Positions 14,926-23,373 of a stretch of DNA of 64,000 nt are shown here, piece by piece (the stretch's first letter is position 1; each line of letters starts with the position of its first letter). The notes beneath the pieces are model-generated. The model was not told the origin of the DNA. It ran no database searches and saw only the letters and a program-made list of their open reading frames with translations. This stretch comes from Cytobacillus firmus DS1 (lineage in GTDB: Bacteria > Bacillota > Bacilli > Bacillales > Cytobacillaceae), in assembly GCF_000565285.1 (NCBI RefSeq), contig NZ_APVL01000010.1, positions 148,167 to 212,166 on the forward strand, written 5' to 3'. Both the position numbers and the translations under genes were made by a program.

Positions 14926-15282
14926 TAATACCCGATTTACCGCTTCTAATACACGGCTTTCATCAAATGGTTTTATGATAAAATCTTTCGCTCCTGCTTC
15001 AATGGATTCCACTACTACCTTCTGCTGGCCCATGGCTGAACACATGATAACTTTTGCATTAGGGTTGTCCCTCTTAATTTCCCTGACAGCCTCAAGCCCG
15101 CTCATTTCGGGCATCGTGATGTCCATCATCACTAGATCTGGCTTCAGATTTACGAAAAGGTCCACTGCTTCCTTTCCGTTTTCCCCTTCTCCCACAATTT
15201 CATGGTCATCTTTTTTCAGAATACTGCTCAGGGTAACCCTCATAAACTTCGCATCATCTACTATTAAAATTCTCGCCACCAT
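14920..15282 (-). CDS. ccdB: CheY-like single-domain response regulator (CcdB/YneI-like)
   Basis: 120-residue receiver domain without an output domain. Visible receiver residues are the acidic pair in ILIVDD (residues 5-10), the phosphoacceptor Asp in LVMMDITMPEM near residue 54, the Ser/Thr switch in VIMCSAMG near 83 and the Lys in DFIIKPF near 105. Start chosen at ATG 15280-15282 (AAGGGGG upstream); the frame is open seven codons further. Its place between ccdA and ccdC matches YneI/CcdB of B. subtilis, whose link with cytochrome c maturation is mainly by location. No cognate kinase is nearby. Confidence 0.87.
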   Translation of the reverse strand: MVARILIVDDAKFMRVTLSSILKKDDHEIVGEGENGKEAVDLFVNLKPDLVMMDITMPEMSGLEAVREIKRDNPNAKVIMCSAMGQQKVVVESIEAGAKDFIIKPFDESRVLEAVNRVLS

Positions 15283-15522
15283 TTTTTCCCCCTTGTAGTG
15301 CATTGGAAGCTATATCTCTAGTATACTACATATATAGTAAAAAATACCCATAATAACATTTATTAAACATCTAGCAGAAAAAAAACATTCCTTTAGAGAG
15401 ATACATTAATCCACTCCGAAAGAACACATATTTCAATATATCGAACTATCGAATAAATTTCAATTGAAAGAATATGACAAATTTCGACCACCAATCATAG
15501 CTCTTTTTCCTCATAACATAAA

Positions 15523-15556
15523 AAGAGGCACATTCCAACTTGAATGTGCCCCTGCT
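15523..15556 (-). terminator. Terminator between ccdA and ccdB
   Basis: Arms GGCACATTC and GAATGTGCC followed by CTCTTTTT on the minus strand, directly after ccdA. Confidence 0.8.
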
Positions 15557-15557
15557 T

Positions 15558-16265
15558 TTAGAACCCAGTAAATCCGCCAAAAAACGGTGAAAGGAAAATA
15601 ATGATTTTTGTCATCCAGTCAAAGAATAAAACAACACCCATGATCATCATCAATATACCGCCGATTTTCATAATCTTGGCACTGTTTCGCCTGATCCATT
15701 GCATTTTTCCGATGAAGAAGGAAAGAACAAAGAATGGAATAGCAAACCCAAGAATATAGGCAATCATATAAACCATTGCTGAATTAGGATTTGTGACTGC
15801 TAATGACCAAACCGCCCCTAATATTGGACCTGTACAGGGGGTCCAGCCTGCTGCGAATGCCATTCCGATCAGAACAGATCCCAGAAGGCCTGATGGACGG
15901 TTCTTAAATTCAAACCGCCTTTCTTTCATAAGAAATTCTGGCTTAATAATGCCTACAATTAATAATCCAAAGATAAATACAAAAATAGCGCCAATTTGCC
16001 TGATTAGATCCTGATATTGCTGAAAGAATTGACCAAGCAAGGTTGTTCCAAACCCAATTGCGATAAAAATGGCAGAAAATCCGATCAGGAAGAATAGTGT
16101 ATGAAGCATGCTCCTTCTCTGCATCATCGCATTTTCTTCTTTAATCTCTCCTACAGACATTCCGGTGATATACGATAAAAAAGCCGGATATAATGGCAGG
16201 CAGCAAGGTGAAACAAAGCTTAAAAAGCCTGCCCCTAATGCAATAAATACATTCAAATCTGTCAT
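15558..16265 (-). CDS. ccdA: CcdA cytochrome c biogenesis thiol-disulfide transporter
   Basis: 235-residue, six-helix membrane protein of the DsbD-gamma family. It moves reducing equivalents across the membrane for haem ligation to apocytochrome c and for spore envelope maturation. The two redox cysteines lie in [14 protein letters not shown] near residue 20 and [11 protein letters not shown] near residue 140. ATG at 16263-16265 has AGGAG at 8-nt spacing; the GTG six bases upstream is too close to it. First gene of the ccdA-ccdB-ccdC series, although a strong terminator follows it. Confidence 0.93.
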   Translation of the reverse strand: MTDLNVFIALGAGFLSFVSPCCLPLYPAFLSYITGMSVGEIKEENAMMQRRSMLHTLFFLIGFSAIFIAIGFGTTLLGQFFQQYQDLIRQIGAIFVFIFGLLIVGIIKPEFLMKERRFEFKNRPSGLLGSVLIGMAFAAGWTPCTGPILGAVWSLAVTNPNSAMVYMIAYILGFAIPFFVLSFFIGKMQWIRRNSAKIMKIGGILMMIMGVVLFFDWMTKIIIFLSPFFGGFTGF

Positions 16266-16447
16266 ATTCACAACTCCTGATACTCATTCATTCCAATTTC
16301 ATTCTAACAAATCCCATCTAGAAAAGATAATGGATAGCATGTGAACATTTTGTGTCACAAGCTGCTGCTACTAAAATTCATATTAATTTTCAACCTGGAA
16401 CATGTAATTTTAATGTAAATGTTACTAAAGTTTAAAACAAGTTTCTT

Positions 16448-16476
16448 TTGAATTTATTACCATAATTCGATATACT
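16448..16476 (+). promoter_or_regulatory. Promoter of the Spo0E-like gene
   Basis: TTGAAT (16448-16453) and TATACT (16471-16476) separated by 17 bp, about 100 bp upstream of the start codon. Confidence 0.65.
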
Positions 16477-16584
16477 AGTAGAGATGTTAACAAATTCTGT
16501 TATTATCTATCAGCTTTTGACATGGATTCAAATTGGCAGAGAATACCCTACATATAAGAAATGATCAGAGAGGAACTATTGGCC

Positions 16585-16755
16585 ATGTGTAAACAGGAAC
16601 TGCTTACATTAATTGAACAAAAAAGATCAGAGTTAATTCAAGTGGCCATGAAAAGCGGCTTAAGCTCTTCCGCAGCAATCCGATACAGCCAGGAATTGGA
16701 TGCCCTATTAAACGAATATAACCGAAGCTTCATTAAAAAAGTGCAGACACATTAA
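16585..16755 (+). CDS. Spo0E-family aspartyl-phosphate phosphatase
   Basis: 56-residue two-helix protein of the Spo0E/YnzD/YisI family, which dephosphorylates Spo0A~P and delays sporulation. The signature SQELDALLNEYN (the conserved SQELD motif) is present near residues 38-49. The frame opens at 16561 without a ribosome binding site; ATG at 16585 follows GAGAGG and gives the normal family length. It is a single-gene unit with its own promoter and terminator. B. subtilis has a spo0E-like gene (ynzD) in this general neighbourhood, but orthology was not tested. Confidence 0.87.
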   Translation: MCKQELLTLIEQKRSELIQVAMKSGLSSSAAIRYSQELDALLNEYNRSFIKKVQTH

Positions 16756-16792
16756 GAAACAGCCATGCAACCAATGCAGGCTGTTTTTTATA
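16756..16792 (+). terminator. Terminator after Spo0E-like gene
   Basis: Arms AACAGCC and GGCTGTT around a short loop, followed by a T run. Confidence 0.8.
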
Positions 16793-16816
16793 TTTCGCCC
16801 CTCTGGTTCTAAACAG

Positions 16817-17224
16817 TTATTTATTAATGACAATCGATAATTTATAATTTGCATGCTTATTCAAGTCTGTTAAAAATTGAACTAACCGTCCATTGGACGG
16901 GAATTTGCATTCAAGCAGATAACAGCCATCTCCGCTGATTTTATAATTATGTATGATTTCCTTCTGTGCTTTCACAAATGTCAGATACGGCTGATGATTC
17001 ATACTTTGAGTGATAACCGTAATAAAAGCATGGATGGAATTCCCTAATTTCTCCTGGTTCACTTTAATTGTGTATCCCTCAATTACGCCCTGATCTTCTA
17101 ATTTCGTTACTCTCGATGCTGCTGCCTGGCCAGTTAAATGGACTTTCTCCCCCAGTTCCTTCATGGTGATCCGGCTGTTTCTGGAGAGTTCCTCCAATAT
17201 ACGCTGATCGGTGTGATCCAGCAT
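16817..17224 (-). CDS. Lrp/AsnC-family regulator (LrpC-like)
   Basis: 135 residues. N-terminal helix-turn-helix (LDHTDQRILEELSRNSRITM, then KELGEKVHLTGQAAASRVTKL) and C-terminal RAM/ligand domain (YLTFVKAQKEIIHNYKISGD). It most resembles the small LrpC-type regulators that control amino-acid or stress genes. ATG at 17222-17224 has AAAGGAG at 8-nt spacing; the frame is open six codons further upstream. Divergent from the metallo-beta-lactamase-fold gene, so one target may be that gene. The ligand is unknown. Confidence 0.86.
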   Translation of the reverse strand: MLDHTDQRILEELSRNSRITMKELGEKVHLTGQAAASRVTKLEDQGVIEGYTIKVNQEKLGNSIHAFITVITQSMNHQPYLTFVKAQKEIIHNYKISGDGCYLLECKFPSNGRLVQFLTDLNKHANYKLSIVINK

Positions 17225-17342
17225 TTTTTCAACTCCTTTCACTTTTCAAGTTAAATGGCAAAAAGACTTGACTTTATCTATGTAATTGCCAATGGGTCTT
17301 AGTATAAACTATACGTAAATCAAAGAAAAGGAGTACATTTAT

Positions 17343-18104
17343 ATGAATATACAGCTGATCCGCAACGCTACACTAGTTGTCCAATATGCAGGGAAAAAGT
17401 TTTTAATAGATCCCTTTTTAGCCGAACAGGGGACTTATCCGCCTTTTCCAAATTCATTAAGAAAAGACCAAAACAATCCTTTAACAGAGCTGCCAGTCTC
17501 CATTGATGAAATTATTCATAATGTGGATGCTGTTATTGTTACCCACCTGCATTTAGACCACTTTGATGATGCAGCCAAACAGGCATTGCCAAAGGACTTT
17601 AAAATCTTTGTGCAAAATGAAGAAGATGCTGCTGAAGTGAAAAATGCAGGTTTTAATAATATTGAAGTCCTCCATGAAAATACTGCTTTTGGAGATATCC
17701 AACTAATAAAAACAAAGGGCGAACATGGCAGGGGCGAAATTTTAAAACTGGCCGGTCTCGTTTGTGGAGTGGTCTTCAAACATCACAGCGAAAAAACACT
17801 TTATGCAGCAGGAGATACAGTTTGGTATGATGATGTTCAGGAAGTCATAGAATCACACAGACCTGAAGTCATTGTTGTAAATGGCGGAGATAATCAGTTT
17901 CTTGAAGGCGGCTCGCTTGTTATGGGGAAGGAGGATATTTATGAAGTTTCCAAAGCTGCCCCGGATGCCAATATTATTTCTGTCCATATGGAGGCAGTCA
18001 ACCATTGGACACTATCAAAGGAAGAGTTAAAAAGCTATAGTAAAGACAAAGGCTTTTCCTATCAACTATTAGTGCCTGAAGATGGAGAATCCTGCTCCTT
18101 TTAA
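17343..18104 (+). CDS. Metallo-beta-lactamase-fold hydrolase
   Basis: 253-residue UlaG-like metal-dependent hydrolase. The metal motif THLHLDHFD is near residues 67-75, a further metal Asp sits in YAAGDTVWYDD near 158, and the terminal His-containing HMEAVNHW near 218. Start ATG 17343 is preceded by AAAGGAG. It is a single-gene unit divergent from an LrpC-like regulator and ended by a bidirectional hairpin. The family covers lactonases and phosphoesterases; the substrate cannot be named. Confidence 0.86.
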   Translation: MNIQLIRNATLVVQYAGKKFLIDPFLAEQGTYPPFPNSLRKDQNNPLTELPVSIDEIIHNVDAVIVTHLHLDHFDDAAKQALPKDFKIFVQNEEDAAEVKNAGFNNIEVLHENTAFGDIQLIKTKGEHGRGEILKLAGLVCGVVFKHHSEKTLYAAGDTVWYDDVQEVIESHRPEVIVVNGGDNQFLEGGSLVMGKEDIYEVSKAAPDANIISVHMEAVNHWTLSKEELKSYSKDKGFSYQLLVPEDGESCSF

Positions 18105-18107
18105 TAG

Positions 18108-18143
18108 ACAAAAAGACGTGTGGCCATTCACACGTCTTTTCTA
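18108..18143. terminator. Bidirectional terminator, MBL gene / bmrD-like
   Basis: Arms AAAGACGTGTG and CACACGTCTTT with T-rich flanks on both strands, between convergent genes. Confidence 0.85.
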
Positions 18144-19937
18144 TTACCCTGCTGCATCCTCCACTTTTTCAGCAGACCCATTCTGAAGCAGATACATTTT
18201 ATGATACAAGCCCCGCTTTGCAAGCAATTCCTGATGCGTTCCTCTTTCTACTATTTCCCCCTGATGAAGAACGAGAATCAATTCTGCATCCTGTATCGTA
18301 GACAATCGATGCGCAATCGCAATCGTTGTGCGGCCCTTCCGCATTTTTTCCAGTGCGGTTTGAATCGCTTCCTCTGTTTCTGTATCAATATTGGCTGTTG
18401 CTTCATCCAGTACAAGAATTTTCGGATTGACAGCAATCGTTCTTGCAAAAGCAATAAGCTGTCTTTGACCGCTTGAAAAAGTAGATCCCCGCTCCACCAC
18501 CGGATGGTCATAACCGTCTTCCAACTTGTCTATGAATATATGAGCCTGAACAAACTGAGCTGCAGCTTCAATCTCAGCATCTGTCATACTCTCATTATGC
18601 AGCCTGATATTATCCTTAATCGTCCCATAAAAAAGGAAAGGATCTTGAAGGACGAGCCCCATCTTCTTGCGCAATTCTTCTGCTGGATAAGACTTAATGC
18701 TTTTTCCATCAATAAGTATATCGCCGCGCTCATATTCATAAAATCGCATCATTAAATTAATGATTGAGCTTTTTCCGCTGCCGGTATGGCCAACCAGGGC
18801 AACCGTTTCACCCTGCTTGGCTGTAAAAGAAATATTTTTCAATACATCCCTTTTGCCGTCATAGGTGAAGCTTAGGTTCCTGAATTCAATCTCTCCCTCC
18901 TTAATTACATCAGACAGTTTATCCACCTGTGCCGGTGCAAGTTCCTTTTCGTCCAGCAGGGCAAACGCTCTTGAAGCGGCAATGATTGCCTGCTGATACA
19001 TGGACAGCCTCATCATAATCTGATTCACAGGCTCAAAAAAGCGGTCCAGATAGCTGACAAAGGCATACAGCACACCGATTTCAATCGGACTGTTAAAAGA
19101 AGAAATGCCAAAGAAGCTCAATACAATAATAAGTGCCAGAACATACACAAGGTCAATGGCCGGCCTTAACAGCAGCCCATCCATTTTGATATTGCGCATA
19201 CCTGCTTGGTAATGCTGCTCATTGATATCGCCAAATTCCTTCCGCAGCCTTTTTTCCTGCCTGAAAACTTGTATGATGGACATTCCCTGCAGTGATTCAC
19301 TCAGCTTTGCATTCAGCTGACTCAGCCTTTCTCTTAGATCCTTATAAAATACAGAACTGTATTTACGGTACGTACGAATGATCATATAAAGAATTGGGAG
19401 AATCACCAGGCAGGATAGAGCCAGCTTCACATTCAGGATAAACATCGCCACAAAGATCCCCGTCAGCAGGAAGGCACCCTGAATGAAAGTAACCAGGACA
19501 CTGACAAACATATCTTTAATCGCCTCTGTATCATTGGTAACCCTCGATACAATGCTACCTGCAGGCGTTTTATCAAAGTATTTCAAGCCCAGTGACTGAA
19601 CTTTTGAAAAAACATCCACACGCAGCTGCTGAATGATTTTAAGCGCAATTTCCTGAAATTTCAGCAGCTGAAAATAGGATACCAGCACATTCATGATCTG
19701 AATCCCCAGATATGCTCCACCAAGAGCAAATAACGGCTCGAAAACCAGGTTCCTTGGTGTTAAATAATCATCGATAAAAATTTTTACAAGAATCGGCCCC
19801 AATATGTCTCCAATCGTCGTTAACAGAAGCAGACTGAAGGCAAGTATGATTGTTTTCTTATGAGGTTTTGTATAGGTAAGAAGCCGGAATAGAACCTTCC
19901 GCTGCTCTTTCCCCTTCATAATCGGTATTTTTTCCAT
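18144..19937 (-). CDS. bmrD: ABC exporter subunit with intact catalytic site (BmrD/YheH-like)
   Basis: 597 residues: six-helix export domain (about 1-320) then an ATPase domain with Walker A GHTGSGKSSI, atypical signature FSSGQRQLIAFAR and Walker B ILVLDEAT with the catalytic Glu. With the upstream gene it forms a heterodimeric multidrug exporter of the BmrCD/YheIH type. There the partner subunit supplies LSGGQ and has an inactive Walker-B acid. ATG at 19935-19937 follows GGGGGA, 4 nt after the end of the partner gene. The drug range cannot be predicted. Confidence 0.88.
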   Translation of the reverse strand: MEKIPIMKGKEQRKVLFRLLTYTKPHKKTIILAFSLLLLTTIGDILGPILVKIFIDDYLTPRNLVFEPLFALGGAYLGIQIMNVLVSYFQLLKFQEIALKIIQQLRVDVFSKVQSLGLKYFDKTPAGSIVSRVTNDTEAIKDMFVSVLVTFIQGAFLLTGIFVAMFILNVKLALSCLVILPILYMIIRTYRKYSSVFYKDLRERLSQLNAKLSESLQGMSIIQVFRQEKRLRKEFGDINEQHYQAGMRNIKMDGLLLRPAIDLVYVLALIIVLSFFGISSFNSPIEIGVLYAFVSYLDRFFEPVNQIMMRLSMYQQAIIAASRAFALLDEKELAPAQVDKLSDVIKEGEIEFRNLSFTYDGKRDVLKNISFTAKQGETVALVGHTGSGKSSIINLMMRFYEYERGDILIDGKSIKSYPAEELRKKMGLVLQDPFLFYGTIKDNIRLHNESMTDAEIEAAAQFVQAHIFIDKLEDGYDHPVVERGSTFSSGQRQLIAFARTIAVNPKILVLDEATANIDTETEEAIQTALEKMRKGRTTIAIAHRLSTIQDAELILVLHQGEIVERGTHQELLAKRGLYHKMYLLQNGSAEKVEDAAG

Positions 19938-19941
19938 CGTC

Positions 19942-21690
19942 TTATCCCCCATGCTCCACAAGCTCTTCCAGCTGCTGGCGAAGATACATATTCTTATACC
20001 AGCCTTCTTCAGCCATCAGTTCTTCATGTGATCCCTGCTGAACAATTTCCCCTTCATCCAGCACCAATATGAGATCCGCATGCTGAATTGCGCTGAGCCT
20101 GTGTGCGGTAATGATCGTAGTCTTGCCTGCCCGCTCACCACGCAATGAAGTAAGGATCGCTTCCTCAGTTTTCGCATCAACGGCAGAAAGGGAGTCATCC
20201 AAAATCAATACTTCAGGATTCATTACAAGAGCCCTTGCAATGGAAATACGCTGCTTCTGCCCTCCGGAAAGCGAGACCCCTCTTTCACCCACAACGGTTT
20301 TATAGCCTTCAGTGAATTCGAGAATATCTTCATGGATACTGGCCAGTTTCGCTGCCGCATAAATATCTTCAAGGTCTGCATCCGGCCTCGTGAAAGCTAT
20401 ATTTTCAGCAACGGTGGCCGAGAACAGGAAATGCTCCTGCGGGACATAGCCAATCGCTTCCCTCAGCTTGTCGATTTTATAGCGGTTGATAGGTTGTCCC
20501 GAAAAAAGAATTTCCCCTTTATATCCTTCAAACTCACGGATCAATAGCTTCAGAAGTGTGGTTTTGCCCGCCCCTGTTTTACCCGCTATGCCGAGAGTCT
20601 CTCCTCTTTCCAATCTAAAATGAATATCCTCAAGCAGCGCTTCCTGTTCACCCGGATAGGCGAACTTCTCAATCTTGTACTCAATATCACCGCTCGGAAC
20701 TTCATTGATGCCAGTTTCATCATCCTTAATATCGATTTCTTCTGCAAGAAGAGCAGAAACTCGATCATAAGAGGCGCGGCCTCTCTCGACAATGTTGAAC
20801 AGCCAGCCAAATGCCAGCATTGGCCAAATCAGGAGACCTAGATAGGCAGTAAAAGAAACCAGCTGCCCGATTGTCAGCTCTCCTGCAATCACGTATCTTG
20901 ATCCAAATGCAATAGATAGGAAGAAAGAGATCCCTACAATAATGCTGATCGTCGGATCAAACAAAGAATCAACACGTGCAACAGAAATATTTTTTTGCAC
21001 TACATCTTCAGACTGCCTGCGGAAATCTTCAATATCTTCTTTTTCCTGGCCGAATGTCTTAATCACTTTAATTCCTGAAACACTTTCCTGAGTTTTGTCA
21101 TTCAGTGAAGAAAAAGCCTCCTGTGCTTTGTGGAACTGTTTATGAAGAAGTGTTCCATACCAGCTTGTCAAAAGTGCCATGAACGGCATCGGAATCAGAC
21201 TGATAAGTGTAAGCTTCCAGCTGATTGTTGTCGCCATGGCGATGATAACGAACCCGCCTGTCGCCAGTGAATCGACAAATGTGAGGACCCCCGCTCCTGC
21301 CGTCTGCTGAATCGCCTGCAGATCATTTGTTGCATGGGCCATCAAGTCCCCCACCCGCTTTTTCTGGTAGAAGGACTGTGACATATTCGTAAAATGCTGA
21401 TAAAGCCTGTTGCGCAGGAGTTTGGACAGCTTAACCGCTGATCCAAAAATCATGATGCGCCAATAATAGCGGAGCACATACATCATGAGGGCTGCAACAG
21501 CAAGTATTCCTATCCACATTAATAAGGCTTTTGCAGTCAGCTCGCCATTTTTAATCGAGTCGACCACAATGCCGACCACCTTTGGCGGCACAAGCTGAAG
21601 CATTGCCACAAATAACAGCAGAATAATCCCGTTTACATAAGCCTTTTTCTCCTGCTTAAAAAACCACATCAAATCCAAAAAAACCTTCAT
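19942..21690 (-). CDS. bmrC: ABC exporter subunit with degenerate catalytic site (BmrC/YheI-like)
   Basis: 582 residues: six-helix export domain then ATPase domain with Walker A GKTGAGKTTLL, canonical signature LSGGQKQRISIARA and Walker B VLILDDSLSAVD. The general-base Glu is replaced by Asp, as in the non-catalytic half of heterodimeric exporters. The partner gene 4 nt downstream has the Glu but a weakened signature, so the pair is complementary. ATG 21688-21690 with GGAGG upstream gives the family's normal length; the open frame upstream (to 21783) starts inside the neighbouring terminator. In B. subtilis bmrCD is controlled by a leader-peptide attenuator; no clear equivalent was found here. 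Confidence 0.88.
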   Translation of the reverse strand: MKVFLDLMWFFKQEKKAYVNGIILLLFVAMLQLVPPKVVGIVVDSIKNGELTAKALLMWIGILAVAALMMYVLRYYWRIMIFGSAVKLSKLLRNRLYQHFTNMSQSFYQKKRVGDLMAHATNDLQAIQQTAGAGVLTFVDSLATGGFVIIAMATTISWKLTLISLIPMPFMALLTSWYGTLLHKQFHKAQEAFSSLNDKTQESVSGIKVIKTFGQEKEDIEDFRRQSEDVVQKNISVARVDSLFDPTISIIVGISFFLSIAFGSRYVIAGELTIGQLVSFTAYLGLLIWPMLAFGWLFNIVERGRASYDRVSALLAEEIDIKDDETGINEVPSGDIEYKIEKFAYPGEQEALLEDIHFRLERGETLGIAGKTGAGKTTLLKLLIREFEGYKGEILFSGQPINRYKIDKLREAIGYVPQEHFLFSATVAENIAFTRPDADLEDIYAAAKLASIHEDILEFTEGYKTVVGERGVSLSGGQKQRISIARALVMNPEVLILDDSLSAVDAKTEEAILTSLRGERAGKTTIITAHRLSAIQHADLILVLDEGEIVQQGSHEELMAEEGWYKNMYLRQQLEELVEHGG

Positions 21691-21772
21691 ACCCCATCCT
21701 CCGAAATTCGAAACATAATAGCTTAAATAGTTTAACAAATATTGAGAAAATAAGGAAGATTTTTTCTCACAA

Positions 21773-21800
21773 GAAAAAAGCACCCATTTGGATGCCTTAT
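21773..21800 (-). terminator. Terminator after the DUF6376-type lipoprotein gene
   Basis: Arms GCATCC and GGGTGC with an AAAT loop, followed by six T on the minus strand. Confidence 0.75.
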
Positions 21801-22237
21801 TGCCCTAATGATTCTATCCTGTTTATCAGGTTTGTTGCTTGATTAATGGTAGTGAACAGCTCTGAGTTCTCCAGCTGATCCAGCGCAAGGCTGCCGTTTT
21901 CCATTACTTTATTGATCTCAGCCAGAAGCGCTTCGTTCTGTGTAACCAGCTCCTGATGAACATCTTCTGCCAGCTTCGGGATATCCTTAATGGCGATAAA
22001 CTCTTCAACTTCCTGCTTAAGTGTTGTCAATCTGTCTTCAAGTTCCTGTTTTAATGCCGGATCCGCTGCCGCCTCCTGAATCATTTGCGGCGCCTCTTCA
22101 GCAAAGTCGCTTAATGTATTGATATGCTCAGTCGCTTCATTAACATAATCAATGGAATTATTCACTTCTCCCAGAACGGAACAGCCGCTTAATAACATAG
22201 AAACGGTAAGGAGCCCGGTTAGAATTATTTTTTTCAT
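21797..22237 (-). CDS. Lipoprotein, DUF6376-like
   Basis: 146 residues. N-terminal signal peptide MKKIILTGLLTVSMLLSGC with lipobox LSGC, so a diacylglyceryl-cysteine anchor at Cys19 is expected. The mature part is acidic and almost wholly helical (coiled-coil-like heptads around EDRLTTLKQEVEEF), resembling the DUF6376-type lipoproteins of Bacillus, whose function is unknown. ATG at 22235-22237 follows AAGGAAC; the frame is open nine codons upstream. Sits as a separate unit between bmrC and yneF. Confidence 0.8.
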   Translation of the reverse strand: MKKIILTGLLTVSMLLSGCSVLGEVNNSIDYVNEATEHINTLSDFAEEAPQMIQEAAADPALKQELEDRLTTLKQEVEEFIAIKDIPKLAEDVHQELVTQNEALLAEINKVMENGSLALDQLENSELFTTINQATNLINRIESLGQ

Positions 22238-22304
22238 TTGCTCGTTCCTTTCATGATTTGTCATAATATAAATACGGACTGTTTCAAAGAAGGTTTCATT
22301 ATGG

Positions 22305-22350
22305 GTATAAAAAAACCACCTTCCTTGTATTGTAACAGAAAAGTGGTTTC
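22305..22350 (-). terminator. Terminator after yneF
   Basis: AACCAC and GTGGTT arms with a ~29-nt loop, followed by seven T on the minus strand. Confidence 0.6.
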
Positions 22351-22371
22351 CGATGGGATGCTTGTCCCTGA

Positions 22372-22587
22372 TTACTTGCCAGTCTGCTTGTTCATGGCAT
22401 TCATCATTTGGTTGATCTTCTTTTGAGATGGCTTCATGCCCATTTGCATCATCATCATTTTAAGCATTTGTTCATTAATTGGCGGATTTTTCTCCAGGTA
22501 GCTCATCATATATTTTCGAGCAATGAAAAATCCTAGTGCTACACCGGCAAGAAGCGCCAGTACACCAACTAGAATGTACATACCCAT
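22372..22587 (-). CDS. yneF: YneF, UPF0154 small membrane protein
   Basis: 71 residues: one N-terminal membrane helix ([20 protein letters not shown]) then a conserved Met-rich tail ([30 protein letters not shown]). The tail matches the UPF0154/YneF family closely. Function is unknown, but the protein is conserved across Bacilli in this position next to sirA/yneE. ATG at 22585-22587 has GGAGG at 8-nt spacing; the frame is open ten codons upstream. Confidence 0.93.
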   Translation of the reverse strand: MGMYILVGVLALLAGVALGFFIARKYMMSYLEKNPPINEQMLKMMMMQMGMKPSQKKINQMMNAMNKQTGK

Positions 22588-22673
22588 ACTAACTTCCTCC
22601 TTCATGTTGTCTATCATACAGTGTACTAGACCAAAGGTTATTATACAATATTTGCTTCGTTTTTTCTCTTATT

Positions 22674-23111
22674 TTAGACGAATTTTCTCTCTTTTATCGG
22701 TTTTAGCCACCCATAGCGCTTATGCTGGAGGTCAACAGCCAGGAAGGAAGACTCGCTTTTTCGCAGCACTTCGAAAAATACCGTCTCGGCCTCATAGCTG
22801 CCAGCCGCTTCTAAAACCAGGCTCCGTTCAAATACTTCAAGCTTCGCCCTGCTTCTTTTGCTCATCTCTATATAGTATGCACTTTTTTCTATAATAAAGT
22901 CTTTTTTTCGCTGCAGCTGCTGATGGATATATTGATGCACTTTCAAACCCGGGATTGGCTTAGTCACAAAATCAATTTGCTTCGATAGAATAGACTTCAT
23001 TTCACCTGATGAACACTCATACTCTTCAAACAACTGAAAAAACATTCGCTCTCTGCCAAAATAATGGGACGCAAATTCATCTTCTATTAAATACAATTGA
23101 TAAGCTCTCAT
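22674..23111 (-). CDS. sirA: SirA, sporulation inhibitor of replication
   Basis: 145 residues, corresponding to SirA (YneE). In B. subtilis SirA binds DnaA domain I and blocks new replication rounds once sporulation starts. The opening MRAYQLYLIEDEFASHYFGR and the C-terminal KRYGWLKPIKERKF are typical of the family. ATG at 23109-23111 follows AAGGAGG. Upstream lie a sigma-A promoter and a perfect Spo0A-box match, consistent with the known direct activation of sirA by Spo0A~P. Located between yneF and tkt as in B. subtilis. Confidence 0.92.
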   Translation of the reverse strand: MRAYQLYLIEDEFASHYFGRERMFFQLFEEYECSSGEMKSILSKQIDFVTKPIPGLKVHQYIHQQLQRKKDFIIEKSAYYIEMSKRSRAKLEVFERSLVLEAAGSYEAETVFFEVLRKSESSFLAVDLQHKRYGWLKPIKERKFV

Positions 23112-23160
23112 CTGGCCCCTCCTTCCGGGACAATCCATTTCTTTCAATTATAAGCAACCA

Positions 23161-23214
23161 AATATAAGGAATGTGTCTGAAGATGTTAAAAACTTTCACT
23201 AATTTTGTCGAAAA
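23161..23214 (-). promoter_or_regulatory. sirA promoter with Spo0A box
   Basis: TTAACA (23184-23189) and TATATT (23161-23166) on the minus strand, 17 bp apart. The 0A-box TTTGTCGAAAA lies at 23204-23214 (plus-strand reading), about 15 bp upstream of the -35. That is the activator position used by Spo0A~P at sigma-A promoters. Confidence 0.8.
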
Positions 23215-23333
23215 CGAAGAATTCAGTTGATTATGAGGATTCTTGGTGGAAGAGCTGCTAAATTAGCTGATCAAAATAGTTACTATGTCATTTTCCCGTT
23301 TTACTGAAATGTAATCCTTTTTTTTGAAACACA

Positions 23334-23363
23334 AAAAAGGAAGAGCCTCTCAGCTCTCCCTCG
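23334..23363 (-). terminator. Terminator after tkt
   Basis: Arms GGGAGAGC and GGCTCTTCC followed by six T on the minus strand. Confidence 0.8.
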
Positions 23364-23373
23364 TCAGTTAATA

